The position numbers were made by a program, and so were the translations under genes. Source: Cryptomeria japonica (taxonomy: Eukaryota; Streptophyta; Pinopsida; Cupressales; Cupressaceae). From it: a DNA stretch of 64,000 bases. Of the stretch, positions 22,280 through 33,683 are shown piece by piece. Under the pieces are notes generated by a model. It was given only the letters and a program-made list of their open reading frames with translations. It was not told the DNA's origin and did not search any database. Location: assembly GCF_030272615.1 (NCBI RefSeq), contig NC_081415.1, forward strand, positions 262,198,425 through 262,262,424. Reading direction: 5' to 3'. Position 1 is the stretch's first letter; each line of letters begins with the position of its first letter.

Positions 22280-24126
22280 TGCCGTATGTAAAATTCATCA
22301 TTACCTAATTAGAAATAAAGGGAAATCATGAATCCCTATTCTAATCAAAGAATTCTAAATAAACTTCAATGAAATAACACAATCAAGCAAATAGAAATGT
22401 AAAATATTAATCAAAACTCCCTATTTCATGATCACGTATAGCTTCCATTGTTCTTCTCTTCTTTTTGGTATGATGGCTCTCATATATCGTGTTGGCAACC
22501 TGCAATTGACACAAAGATTCAAATTTTGTGATTGTTGAAAATGGAGATTGAATGCTTAATTTATAGATTATCAGAGAGGATTGAATGAGATATGGAACAA
22601 AATGATCAAGAGGTAGAACTTAGGTGAGCTCACATACTGATTGATAGTTGAACTCTTGATTTGGAGGTGGAACTCAATTGATTGAATAGATAAACTAAGT
22701 TAACTGATTGAGAAAAAAGTTATTTGAAAGATGAAAAAGAATGATTGGATGAGAATTAATTGATGATGCAATTAATCAATTAATTGAAATAATCAATTAA
22801 AATAGATGGAATAGTTAACTGATTGAAAGCTTTTTGGAAAAAAGTAAAGTGGAAGATACAAATAGAGATTGAAAAGATAATGATTTAATTAATTAATTTA
22901 TTGAATTAATTAATTTAGCATGTGCTTGCACTTTGACTTTAATTTTCAATTTAATCTTTGCATGAGATTTAATGCAAATATTGAATTTATTTTAAATTCA
23001 ATTTGTTATTTGAATATATTTAGAACTTGACTTTGATTTTCAATTTGATTTTCAAAATCATGCACATGTATTTGAAATTAGGAGAAATTAAAAGAGATAG
23101 AATTTGAATTTGAATTTGGAGAATTAATGAAATTGGAAGAATCAATGAAATTAGAAGAAATATGAAATTAAATGAAATTAGAATTTTGGGATTTGGAATT
23201 AGAATTTGAAGAATTAATTAGCTAATTAAATAATTTAAAGAAACTATTTAACTATTTAGAAATTGAATTTAATTAAATAATAAAGATTATTTAAATTAAA
23301 AGATTAAAATCACAATTTTATTTATTTTTAATTCCAAACTATGCCTAGTAAACTTTTTAACGTGACTGGTGACGCTGGCACGACACGCCCTCTGGCTCCA
23401 CGTGAACGCTTTTGACATGGAGCTATGAACCAGTGAGGCCACAAATGGGGGACCTCATCCCCACACTTCACTTGTTCAAATCTGCGAGCACAACGACCCA
23501 GCGAAGGCACAAGGCCTTGCGAGTACATTGGCCCAACAGGGATTTGAACCTTGGTGGCCGCTTCACCAACGAGTGTTTGAAACACGACACTACATGTCCG
23601 AAAACAGATTAAAATCATAATTAATTAAATAATAAATATTTAATTAATATTAAGAAAAAGGTTGAATGATTAATTGAATAGAGAGAAATTGAAATAGAAT
23701 TTATTTAAATAATAAAGATTATTTAAATTGAGGGATTAATAATCATAATTAATTAAATAATAAATACTTAATTGACATTAGAAAATGGTTTGAATGATTA
23801 ATTGAATAGAGATAGAAATTGAAATAGAATTTATTTAAATAATAAAGATTTTTTAAATTGAAGGATTAATAATCATAATTAATTAAAGAATAAATACTTA
23901 ATTAACATTAGAAAATGGTTTGAATGATTAAATGGTGATAGAATTGAAATAGGATAATTATTAAAATGATGAGGAAATATGAAATTAGAATAATTACCAA
24001 AATGATGAGGAAATATGAAATTAGAGGAATAAGACTAATTAGCTTAATTAAATAATTCAAGAATTATTTAATCAATTTAGAAGAATAATTAGTAAATGAT
24101 CAATGAGACATTTTTAGGTGTCTACA
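22280..24126 (-). mobile_element. Full LTR (copy 1) of Tat-type gypsy, shared by two element bodies
   Basis: Minus strand starts TGTAGACACCTAAAAA at 24126 and ends CATACGGCA at 22280. A polypurine tract adjoins its 5' end (24127-24143) and a primer-binding site adjoins its 3' end (22259-22276). It is therefore at once the 3' LTR of the pol/PMD body above and the 5' LTR of the leader/gag body below. Length is 1,847 bp including a SINE (23318-23605). A TATA-like CTATAAATTAAG (minus, near 22550) lies about 280 bases before the 3' end. The middle is built of diverged AATTAATTAAATAATAAA tracts, including a near-repeat at 23640-23910. Confidence 0.8.
23318..23605 (-). mobile_element. tRNA-derived SINE, copy 1
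   Basis: Minus strand: GTTTTCGGACATGTAGTG, an A-box-like TAGTGTCGTG, B box GGTTCAAATCC about 45 bases on, a 3' body ending TTTACTAGGCATAG, then an A-rich tail (AATTAAAAATAAATAAAA). It is flanked by a 17-bp direct duplication AGATTAAAATCAYAATT (23301-23317 and 23606-23622, one mismatch), as expected for target-primed insertion. Promoter boxes, tail and duplication together support a SINE. The family name is unknown to me. Confidence 0.65.
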
Positions 24127-24143
24127 TTTTCCCCTCTTTGAGA
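24127..24143 (-). promoter_or_regulatory. Polypurine tract of the minus-strand gypsy element
   Basis: Minus strand CTCAAAGAGGGGAAAA directly precedes the LTR start TGTAGACACC. The plus-strand gypsy element has the same tract (CAAAGAGGGGAAAA) before TGTATACACC at 49525, which shows the two belong to one family. Confidence 0.8.
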
Positions 24144-24401
24144 CAATGTCGGAATGACTTTGTTTCAAAGAAAACAAAAAAAATTCTGCCCCAGTATGCC
24201 CTGGTGATGCTTAGGGTGTAAATATGCCCCCTCAGAAAAAGTGGTCGAAAATTTATGAAAGTGAGACCATATTTTCGATATCATGATAGTGAGCAATCGT
24301 GTGAAGTTTCATGTGGTTTCGAGATCATTTGACTAGCATACAAGTTCATTGAAGTTCAGGGGGACCACGATCGTTGGAGTGAGAAAAACCTTAATTTTGA
24401 G

Positions 24402-24411
24402 CTATAAATAG
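24402..24411 (+). promoter_or_regulatory. TATA box of the antisense PMD gene
   Basis: CTATAAATAG, a consensus plant TATA box, lies about 100 bases before the first ATG (24503) of the plus-strand PMD gene and points away from the LTR. It is on the strand opposite to the retrotransposon's transcription. Confidence 0.55.
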
Positions 24412-24502
24412 TGATTTGCCCCTTTCATTTGCTCATTTGCATTGTTTTGAGTTCTTGGAGATCAGTGCGAGTATATTTCTTTCCTGTGAGCATTTGATCA
24501 TC

Positions 24503-26895
24503 ATGGTTGGCTTTAGGGCATGACTACACTTGTCCGAGCGAGTATGTTCTTATCAAAGACCACCTGGGACGGAAGGCATGGTATGTATCCAAATTTTTGC
24601 TCAATTTTATGCCTAAGTTTGACATTTTTTTCCCCTTTTTTTAGAGCCCACAATATTTAGTCATTACGCATATGCATGTCAAATTTTAGGCATTCGCATT
24701 AACTGTTACGCATTGGCTATAAATGTATCGCATTAGCATAAGTGTTACGCAATAGGATTAATTGTTATGCAAACGACTGTCTTTTTACACATAGGTGAAT
24801 TTCTTCATGCATTCATGTTAATTGTCGCACAATAGTGTTAAATGTAACGCATGAGTGATAAATGCTATGCATAAGCCATAAGTTTTACACATTCATTGTA
24901 AATTGTCGTGTTTTGTCATGCGTATGATCATTTTTATTTTAGTGCTTTGCATGGTATCTGATTTCTATATGGTTTAATGTGCAGGAGAATATTGGAGTAC
25001 TATACTACTGACAGAGTAGACCAAATGGTCTTGATCTTCGAGACCAGTTACTTGATGAGGAGGTTGCACACATCCGACATCTGGGATTGTATCATGTATT
25101 GTGTTTGCCAGAGATTACGACCAACAGGGCCTTGATCACTGCATTTAGTTGAGCGGTGGAATTCTGAGACGTGTACCTTCCATCTTCCTACTGGTGAGGC
25201 ATCCAACACTTTAGAGGATGTTTGGCAAATATTTCATATTCCCATTCATAGGGAGAGAGTTGTATATGATCACGATGATAGTATTGCAGGACTATGTGCC
25301 CTTTTTGAGTGTGGCGAGAAGGACTTGCAAAGCAGTGGTCATTATGATATATCATGGGCTCGTTTAGACTAGAGGATCTCACAATAGTATTGTGTATTAT
25401 TGTAGGTGGTTTGCTCGTCCCTGATAGGAGACGTCACGAATTTCCAGTTGGATGGGGCAGAGTACTCCATGATATGATTGTCAATCGGTGAGTGTATGAT
25501 TGGAGTCCTTGTCTCTTAGCAATGGTTTATTACCAGATGCACAACATTATTTACTTGAGATACCGATCGGTCAGTTGCGGTGTGACATTGCTCCAGACTT
25601 GGGCTTGGGAGCACATTTCTATATCAATACATGTTGTTCATGTTGGCTTGCAGCCTGAAGAGCCATATGCATATAGATATACACCTGGGATTAGACACAA
25701 GGGTTCAAGTAACACATTGTATTGGTGACATCAGCTTGATATCTTGCAACATTTCATTTGGAGACCTTATTTGGATTTCCTCGGTTGGGCAGATGATGCT
25801 CAACACTTGCCATTCTACAGATAGCAGAGATATCTCATTGGGGGGACTGTAGAGACACAAAGTATTATTGAGATGTACCTACCAAGACGTGTACTTAGGT
25901 AGTTTGGAGAGGTACAAGGAGTACCTATTGTCACAGCTTAATTTTCTCATATTAGCCGTGAGGTTTTTGGTTGGGGTGCTTGTATACAGCCACATGTGGT
26001 TGTTGCAGAGTTCGATGCACTTCAGGCATTATAGTGGGGTTGGAGTACAGGTGTCGTAGATCCAGGGACTACACCTTAGTATGATGCATGGTGGGCTAGA
26101 CATAGGCCTATTCTGCTAACTGATCCAACAGTTCCTATCACATCTCAATAGATATGTCATCTAAGACAGTGGTTGAGGATTGATAGGGAGTTGAGGAAGG
26201 GAGATGACGAAGGAGAGGAGGGTGAAGGACGAGAGGAGAGCGGAGGAGGAGAGGAGGAGGGTGGAGAGGATATAGACATTGGTGGAGACACTGAGTCTAG
26301 GAGCCGTGGAGATGATGATGATTCTTCATTAGGATCATCAAGTGGTGAGGATGGGGATGATGATGACATGTCTGAGTTGGAGGATGCCCCTATAGTAGAG
26401 GAGGGTGGAGTTGGAGGACGGGGTGGCGATGGAGATGATGATCCGGAGATTCTCAAAGTGTGGATTCAGACTCTAGAGGATGAGGTGGTCAGATTGAGGG
26501 AGCGACTAGATGCTAAGTGAGATTTATTCCATAGAGATTATGGTGCACTAGAGAGAGAGAGGGAGAGAGATGACGCAGTGAGGTGGATGCAGTTGGTTGA
26601 GGCTTCTTATAACCAACACTTTTCTCTGAGTACAGATGTACGTAGACATTCTGGAAAACTTTACTACATTGCGCAAGATGCCTTGTATTATAGATAGCTC
26701 TATCATGGTGTTGTACCTGAGGCACAGAGAGCTAATAGTTTTAGTGAGTTTCGAGGCCATTCTGGTTCTAGTAGGTTGTCTATGCAGAGGACCAATAGTG
26801 GTGGTGTTATGGGTCCACCTCAGACATTGTCGGGACATCCTGGGGTAGGATCCAGCAGGCAGGATCCACCTAGAGATAAAGGCAGTGTGGGTTGA
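24503..26895 (+). pseudogene. Plant mobile domain (PMD, MAIN-like) gene, antisense within a Tat gypsy element
   Basis: Proposed exon 1 is 24503-24580, the intron 24581-24984 (GTATGT...TGCAG) and exon 2 24985-26895. Exon 2 holds the PMD core: GLYHVLCLPEITTNRALITA, SERWNSETCTFHLPTGE, ASNTLEDVWQIFHIPIH, then LLQTWAWEHI near 25595. The tail is acidic and G/E/D/R-rich (26173-26518), then LFHRDYGALERERERDDAV, ending at TGA 26893-26895. PMD proteins occur as host genes (MAIN, MAIL1) and inside plant transposons. Frame changes near 25020 and 25150 and several stops break this copy. It lies between pol and the 3' LTR, opposite to pol, a place where some Tat-lineage elements carry antisense ORFs. Confidence 0.75.
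24640..24920. repeat. TACGCA-type short repeats within the PMD intron
   Basis: Roughly ten copies of a GTTACGCATT/TGTCGCACAA-like word separated by 15-30 bases (for example ATTACGCATATGC, GTTACGCATTGG, TATCGCATTAGC, GTTACGCAATAGG, GTAACGCATGAG). The block falls wholly inside the proposed intron. Confidence 0.55.
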
Positions 26896-29561
26896 GACAT
26901 TGGGATCATGTTATCTGAGCCTTTGGGCTTGTTTTATGATGATTGTAATCTGACACATTACCATTTTTTTAGTTATATATATGATATGCAGTTTTTTTGG
27001 CGGTGATCTATTATTCTTTATGTTCTATGTATGATTCTATATGTTATATGATGCATGCCTATATGATTTATGAATGATATGTATGGATGCAATGATTTCT
27101 ACATGGTTTATGGTGTAATGATTAATTTAATGCAATCTTATATGATATTAATGCAACTATACTATATGAATGCAATTTGAACTATATGAATGCAATATGA
27201 TAATGAATGCGGGATAAAAATGAATGCGACTTGTTTTTGTATGATAATGTCAAAATATTGCTTTATCTCTTGTGACTTGGATATACTTTGAAGAAATGTT
27301 AGTAAGATGAAAGAGAGAAAATATTGATGAAATAATAATTTTAGATGATAGAAAATGATTTAGAAAGAGGCGAGGAGAAAAGAATCAGCAAACTAGCAAT
27401 AAGCAAATGAGATGAAGTGAGAATGATTGATTCACGAACCTATATCATTATTTATTGTGCAATATATATTCATCACAATGCCTTATTATGGAAAAATGGA
27501 TCTTAGCACATCAAAGTATAAGGAACCAAGATGTAAAGATATCTCATTGAAGAAACAAACACGTAGTAGATGGGTGAACCCTCCATTCTGGGAATTATGC
27601 GAGGGGTCGACGTATGTGTGGCATTTACAAGCTGGATGCTCCTATCACAGACACCACTAGAGCAATTTCCCCAGAACTTCATTGGTTCACACCACAAACA
27701 ACAAACAATGAAAATTATAATTCCCATCATGGCTCCTCTAGTCACTTGTGGACATCCTTGAGAAGCATTGGAACATAATCTATTGCCAAATGATAAAAGA
27801 TAAAGATTGACTCAGACAAAATTCAGCAGCTATACTAATTTATGTCTTTGTTCTTAGTTGCTTGAAGTGATGATTGATAATGTCTGATGTCATAAAGTTG
27901 CGGACCCCGTTTAAGACTGATATGTCTGATTTCGATTCTATCCATCTCTATTTAAGACAAGATAATGATCACTTAATATGAATACGATACGATTGATAAG
28001 ACAGTTTGATCAGTTGAATGCAGATGTTTGATTGGATAATTGTATCCTTTGTTAACTTCATGTGAAGCGTTTGCTGGATATTTGCTAGGGTAGTTGTTTC
28101 TTGTGAGGCATTTTATTGCAAGTTTTTTGATTGATTGTTTATTGTTTTTGGATTTTATGGATTGATATTTGATAGTTTTCGATTGATTTTTTAAGGACAT
28201 TATATGAATGTTTTTTATTGATTTTTTCAAGATCATATGTGAATGTTTTTTAATTGATTTTTGGATTTTTTAATGTTTTTAGTATTTTTGGAAGATGTTT
28301 CAATGTTTTTAATTTTCTCAAGACTTTATGTGATTTTTAGGATTTTTTTAGGACTTTTTACGATTTTTAGGATTTTATAAGGAGTTTTTATAATTTTTAG
28401 GATTTTTCAGCAATGCCCCCAGTACATAGACCTATATGACATGATGATTTGCAGAATGCATGTGGAGACAATAAATTTTTGACATGACCTATGTTAATGC
28501 AATATGCAGGATGAAGATGCACTTCCTATTCGAACAAGGATGACTGTGTTTGTTTAGCATTTCGTAATACACCAATTGAATTGGAGGTACAAAACATTTC
28601 ATAGATAAGTGGTCAATTAAACCTTAAGGTCCCTTGGAACATCCAAATTAACACACTTAGTGACTAGTATTTATAAATGGAGACGTGGAAAAATTCCCCA
28701 TTGGTTCTTGAAACTTTGATCTTCTTTTGCCCATGTGTGTGCAAATGAGGTAATTCCCGCTCTTGGCTTCATAAAGATCCTTAGCATCCTATATAACTAG
28801 CTACATTGATTATTCTAACTTCAAAAGCATCTCGATAGAGCCTTGCTGCCAACAAGCTTTTAGAGCTTCGATGAGGTTATAGACTGTAATTTCTCAAATA
28901 TTGATCCATTGCCAGCAGGCATTCATAGCCCTGATGGAGTTACTCGCATGTTCCCATAGTCAAGTTTTTTTTTTTTTGTCGCACTTTGTACGCGTTATAT
29001 TTCAGTTATATATCATTCTCTTTTGCCTTGAGATGAATATTTGGCATAGCACTTTTTTCTTTTTTTTATTTTCTTGCCTTGACTTGCAAGTAATGAAACC
29101 TACTTGGGTGTGACAATTACAGCGATGCTAAAGTAGAATTTTAGATTTTTCACTACTCATATGATAAACTAGGTGTCTCAAATCAATTAGAGATTTTGTT
29201 AATCTGTTTGAGATATAGAAATTGATAGATTTTGGGTTAACAAGACTCAAATAGTGAAATCACTACCCAACCATAAGTAAAGCATCGTCACAGGGTAATG
29301 TTGAAAGTGAATGATCTTAGGACCTCAAAGACTTCATGTCCGAATATCTAAGAAAGGAGACAACCCTTGTTTCTCCTGAATGAAAACAAATGATAAACTT
29401 GGACAGTTGCCTTGTTTTATTGATGTTTCTATATGCAAATGCAAGAATTTTGTGAATGTGATGCATTTGAAAAAGAAACTTTATGTGATTTAGTGCTTTG
29501 AATAAAATGAGATGTAATGTAGAAAGTAAAATCTAAACTGACCCAGCCCTTAGATATAATA
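26896..29561. other. Gypsy 3' spacer between pol and the PMD gene
   Basis: No domain-bearing frame. 27040-27240 has repeated TATATGAATGCAAT words. 28120-28410 is T-rich with recurring GATTTTTAGGATTTT and GAATGTTTTTTATTGATTTT units. 28960-29080 has T homopolymers. It ends where pol stops at 29562. Confidence 0.5.
28120..28410. repeat. T-rich degenerate tandem repeat
   Basis: First GATTGATTTTT/GAATGTTTTTTATTGATTTT units, then at least four TTTTTAGGATTTT units (28335-28410). It is in the 3' spacer of the minus-strand gypsy element. Confidence 0.55.
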
Positions 29562-30941
29562 TCATTTAAGGTGCATGTTGTTCATAGGTTTAGGGAGTGG
29601 ATCTCCCTCCATTGTAGCCAATTTATATGCTCTATTTCCTATTACCCTTGTTATGATTAAAGGACCTAGCCAATTAGATTCAAACTTCCCTAGCTTTTCA
29701 TGTTTTGCTAGGTTCCTTTGGTTCTCCTTGAGAGCTAGATCTCCCACTTCAAAATCTTGGGCATACTCATTTATTATAGCTCCTTCTCAGTCTATTCTGG
29801 TAACCATGCAAGTGATTTAAAGCAGTTTGTCACTTTTCATCGAGCATTTCAAGCTCTTGTAACCTTGCAACCTGATAGTCTTCCCCTGATATGATGTGTT
29901 TTAAGGAGACTCTTAAAGATGGTAGTTATATTTCAATGGGTAATATTGCTTATGTACCATAGACCAATGAATATGGTGTTCCTCCTATAGGTGTTCATAC
30001 CCCTGTTCTATAAGCCCAAAGCGCCAGATTTAATTGGAAATGTCAGTCTCATCCTGCATCAGTGACAACTTTCTTTAGGATCTTCAATATTGTCTTGTTT
30101 GTTGCCTCTGCTTGTCCATTACTTTGCATATAATATGGCATTGTAAATATCTGTTATATTTGGAATTGTTCACACAATTCTCTCATTTCTTGTTTCTTGA
30201 ATGGACATCCATTGTCCATAACTATGCACATTGGAATCCTATATCGGTAGATGATATAGTTAAGCATGAATTTGGCTATTTGACTACCCATGAAATATGT
30301 TAGAGGGATTGCCTCTACCCATTTAGTAAAATACTCAGTAGAAATTAAGATGAACTTGTGCCCATTGGAAGAAGTAGGATTAACTTTACCCACAAGATCT
30401 AACCCCCATTGTGAAAATGGCCAGGGTGATGTGATAGGTTGGAGATCCTATGCTGGCGCATGAATGAGGTCTCCATGCACTTGACATTGTCTACACTCTT
30501 TTACATATTTATAGGCATCTTTTTCCATAGTAGGCCAATACTAACCAGTTCTTAGTAATTTCTTTGATAGTGTCGGGCCACTTGGATGTGCACCACAAAT
30601 TCCATAATGTATCTCTTTTAAGGCAAGTTGTGCTTCTTTAACATTAAGACATCGGAGAATGTTCTAGCAAGGCTCTTTCTGTAAAATGTATTAACAATAA
30701 GAGTATATCTAGATGCTTGATGAAGAAGAGTCTTCTTTTGATTTCTTGACAGGTCAGGAGACATATACTGATTATGTAAGTATGTGTATATCTCATTATA
30801 CCATGGGGATTCAGGACCCACAATTACACATACATATTCTGATGAGGGAATCTCATATGCCAGTACCATCAATTGTTCTACAACAAACTCAAACTGATTT
30901 TCATTATTAGGGATGTTTAGGAGAGACCCTACTGTAGCCAT
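29562..30941 (-). pseudogene. pol: Tat-type gypsy integrase and pol C-terminus
   Basis: In order on the minus strand: the linker before integrase (ATVGSLLNIPNNENQFEF); zinc-binding text GYYWPTM-like/CRQCQVHGDLIHAPA in broken frames near 30640-30450; the integrase core NPTSSNGHKFILISTEYFTK, WVEAIPLT, then NYIIYRYRIPMCIVMDNGCP (second catalytic Asp in MDNG); then the C-terminal tail GDLALKENQRN...GKFESNWLGP...RAYKLATMEGDPLP, ending NNMHLK at the 29562 stop. NSNGHKFI and WVEA are hallmarks of Tat/Athila integrase. Shifts and stops are frequent. Confidence 0.8.
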
Positions 30942-31370
30942 GGTGTCTATTGCCTTAAACTACAATCTTGGAATCTATTCAAAAGTGATGTTACTAAAGT
31001 GTGCTTTGAAATCTTCTACTATTTATTTATAAGGCATTATTTTATCACTTTTTGTGTTATAGTCATCATTGACCTAGTTGAGAATCAGTTGTGAATCACC
31101 ATACACTTGTAGTTGTTTTATCCTCCATTGTATAGCGGTACAAAGTCCTATGATGAGAGCTTCATATTCAACTATATTGTTTATACAAGGAAAATTGATT
31201 CCGAGTGACTTAGGGATAGAATCACCTTGAGGGTGATGAACATAATCTCGGCTTCTGCTCCATGATTTGTGTAAGATCCATCAAAGTATAATTTCCAAAT
31301 CATAGATGTTGTCAATGTAAACATAGATTCATTAGGGAAATCCACTAGTAGCGGGTGATTGTATTGCAAG
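30942..31370 (-). pseudogene. Second (extra) RNase H of the Tat-type gypsy pol, decayed
   Basis: MIWKLYFDGSYTNHGAEAEI near 31310 is the start of the additional RNase H (LYFDGS......AGAGI) that Tat-lineage elements carry after the ordinary one. The rest is broken by stops and joins the MATVGSLL text at 30941. Here AGAGI has become AEAEI. Confidence 0.6.
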
Positions 31371-31379
31371 GGAGCTTAT

Positions 31380-32590
31380 GCTAATTGATCCACTATAATA
31401 TGCCCTTTGATTGCCTTTTTGTCCACATAATCTATGTCAAACTCACTTAAAATCATGACCCACTTGGCCAATCTTCTAGTTAATGTTGCTCTGCTCAAAA
31501 AATATTTGAGTGGATCAAAGTGTGCCATGAGTTGAACTTTGTGACTCAGCATTTAATGTCTAAGCTTTTGAGATGCGAAGATCACTGCTAGACATGCTCA
31601 TTCAATAGGAGTGTAATTAAGCTCATATCCAATTAGGGTTCTACTTATATAGTATTTTTGTCTTTCCTTTCCTTTCTCATAATGTTGTGCCAAAAGGGCT
31701 CCCAAAGATGAGTTTTTTGCTGATATATATAGTAATAGGGGCTTTCCTTGAGTAGGTGGAACTAATACTAGAGTATTCAAAAGATAAGATTTTAAAGCTT
31801 GAAAAGCTTCTTGGAACTGTTCTATTCATTTGAGGGTGACTCCTTTTCTAAGCAAATACTAAAATGGATGACGTTTATCTACTAACTATGCTATGAATCT
31901 TCTTATAGACTGTAATCTTCCTTGCAACCCTCGTAACTGCTTGAGTTGATGGAGATTGCATATCCATGATTGCTTTGACCTTTGCGGGATCAACCTCAAT
32001 TCCTTTGTTAGAAACAATAAAGCCTAGAAGTTTGCCTATTGTTACACCGAACACACACTTTTTGGGGTTTAATCTGACATTGTATTGTTCCAATCGATCA
32101 AATATCTTAGCAAGGATTTCAAGGTGACCTTCTCTTGTATGTGATTTAGCCAGTAGACCATCAACATAGTCTTCCATGATATTATGAATCATGTCATGAA
32201 ATAATGTTGTCGTAGCGCTTTGATATGTTGCCCCTGCATTCTTAAGACCAAATGGCATGGCGTTCCAGCAGTATGTTCCCATGGACAAGTAAATGTCATC
32301 TTGTGTTGATCTTCTGGTGCAATCCTGATCTGGTTGTATCCTGAGAAACCATCCATTAATGAAAGAATTTCATTCCCAGCAGTTAAGTCAACTATCATGT
32401 CTATGTTAGGTAATAGGAAATCATCTTTGGGACATGCCTTGTTTAGATATCAAAAGTCGGTGCAGATTCTTATGCCCCTAATGGGCTTAGTCATAGGTAC
32501 CAGATTGGATATCCACTCTACATAATCAATAGGTCTAATGAAGCCCACATCCAGAAGTTTTTTGTAGTTCTATTTTTACTAGTAATGCAA
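31380..32590 (-). pseudogene. pol: Gypsy reverse transcriptase and RNase H
   Basis: RT in two frames: KLLDVGFIRPIDYVEW, ISNLVPMTKPIRGIRICTDF, LSLMDGFSGYNQIRIAPEDQ, then after a frameshift near 32285 WNAMPFGLKNAGATYQ and EDYVDGLLAKS. The catalytic YVDD reads YVDG, so the enzyme is dead by substitution as well as by shifts. The RNase H follows: GKPLLLYISAKNSSLGALLA, YYISRTLIGYELNYTPIE, then LAKWVMILSEFDIDYVDKKA up to about 31440. Closely related to the plus-strand copy at 41834-43264. Confidence 0.85.
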
Positions 32591-32591
32591 T

Positions 32592-33255
32592 CTATGGATG
32601 CATCTTTCTTAGCTTTTGTTTGTATGGTTTGATTCTTGGTAGCAATGGTAAATGATGTAATACTAATTCTGGATCTAGACCTAGCTTATATGCATAGGAC
32701 CGAGCAAAATTGATCGGATGTTGTTTGAAAAACTCTATGAACTTGTCATTTTCTACCTGATTTAATGATTTCGCTAAGTGGATATTATGTATAACTTCCC
32801 CTTTGGCTATATTGACTTCTTTAGTCTCTTCCATAAGTAATGTTGAATTATCTTGTTCAATAGGGAGGTTGTCTAACTTGCTTTTTCCATGATGATCACT
32901 TTCATCTGTATCTTCTGACATGGAGGCACTTGCCTCTCCAAAGTATGTTGTTCTATCCAAGTCTATAGGAAATCATGCCTTATGATTACCTTGTGGAAAT
33001 GCTTCTCTGACACCAAGGAATTCTACAATAGCTTCATCATTCTCAAACCAATCTGGAGTTGGTTTTCCTTCCCGCCCCCAATCACTTAAATATGAATGTA
33101 TAAAGGGTAAGTCATTGTTTCCTTCTATTGTAAAAGACTCTGACAACATGCATACCTGGTTATTTGGATGACCTGGTATATCTTCATCATCAATGGGTGA
33201 TTGGTTGTCCTCTACCATGTCTATTGCTTGTGGGTTGTCATCATGATTCAAAGCC
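32592..33255 (-). pseudogene. Gypsy pol linker before RT
   Basis: Minus-strand frames LNHDDNPQAIDMVEDNQSPI...GREGKPTPDWFENDEAIVEF and NDKFIEFFKQHPINFARSYA...LDPELVLHHLPLLPRIKP lead directly into RT. The last box (LHHLPL...KPYKQKLRKMHP) is conserved just before plant gypsy RT and matches MHHLNVNPGAKPVKQKLRKM in the plus-strand element. The left side is interrupted at about 33256 by an inserted copia fragment. Confidence 0.7.
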
Positions 33256-33683
33256 AAAATTATCCAAGAGGTAGAGGTAGAGGTGGCTCAAGAGGAAGAG
33301 GTGGTTCCAGAGGAAGAGGTAGAGTAGATTTGATAAGAGAAATGTTCAATGTTACGATTGTAATAGGTATGGCCACTTTGAAAGAGAATGCAAATTGAAA
33401 GAAGGTAAAAGTGCTAACTATGCTCAAGAAAGTAGTGAGAATCCTCTTGATCACTTATTTTTATCTTATGCCAAAGGTGAAAATACTAGTAAAGATGTTT
33501 GGTACCTAGATTCTGGATGCTCTAACCATATGACAGGGAATGAGAAGTTGTTCTCAATAAAGGATGGAAGTTTCAAATCCAAGATCCAGCTTGGTGATGA
33601 TAAATCATTGGAGGTTGCTGCCAAAGGAGCTATGGAGGTCCAAACAAAAGAAGGTATAAAGAGTATTCATGATATTCATAGTC
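33256..33683 (+). mobile_element. Copia gag/protease fragment inserted in gypsy pol
   Basis: Plus-strand text: R/G-rich GRGRGGSRGRGGSRGRGR, then zinc knuckle CYDCNRYGHFERECK (CX2CX4HX4C, from about 33350), then the protease start DVWYLDSGCSNHMTGNEK, ending GIKSIHDIH. This is the gag-protease junction of a Ty1/copia element, in the sense opposite to the surrounding gypsy frame, which continues on both sides (TYIESVTGSRDYE upstream, LNHDDNPQ downstream). No LTRs accompany it. Only a few bases (TGAATC/TGAATA) are shared at the edges. Confidence 0.75.

Noticed and set aside
26157-26456. Ser/Pro-rich minus-strand frame
   Set aside because: It is the antisense of the acidic E/D/G/R-rich tail of the PMD gene, which is the real coding strand.
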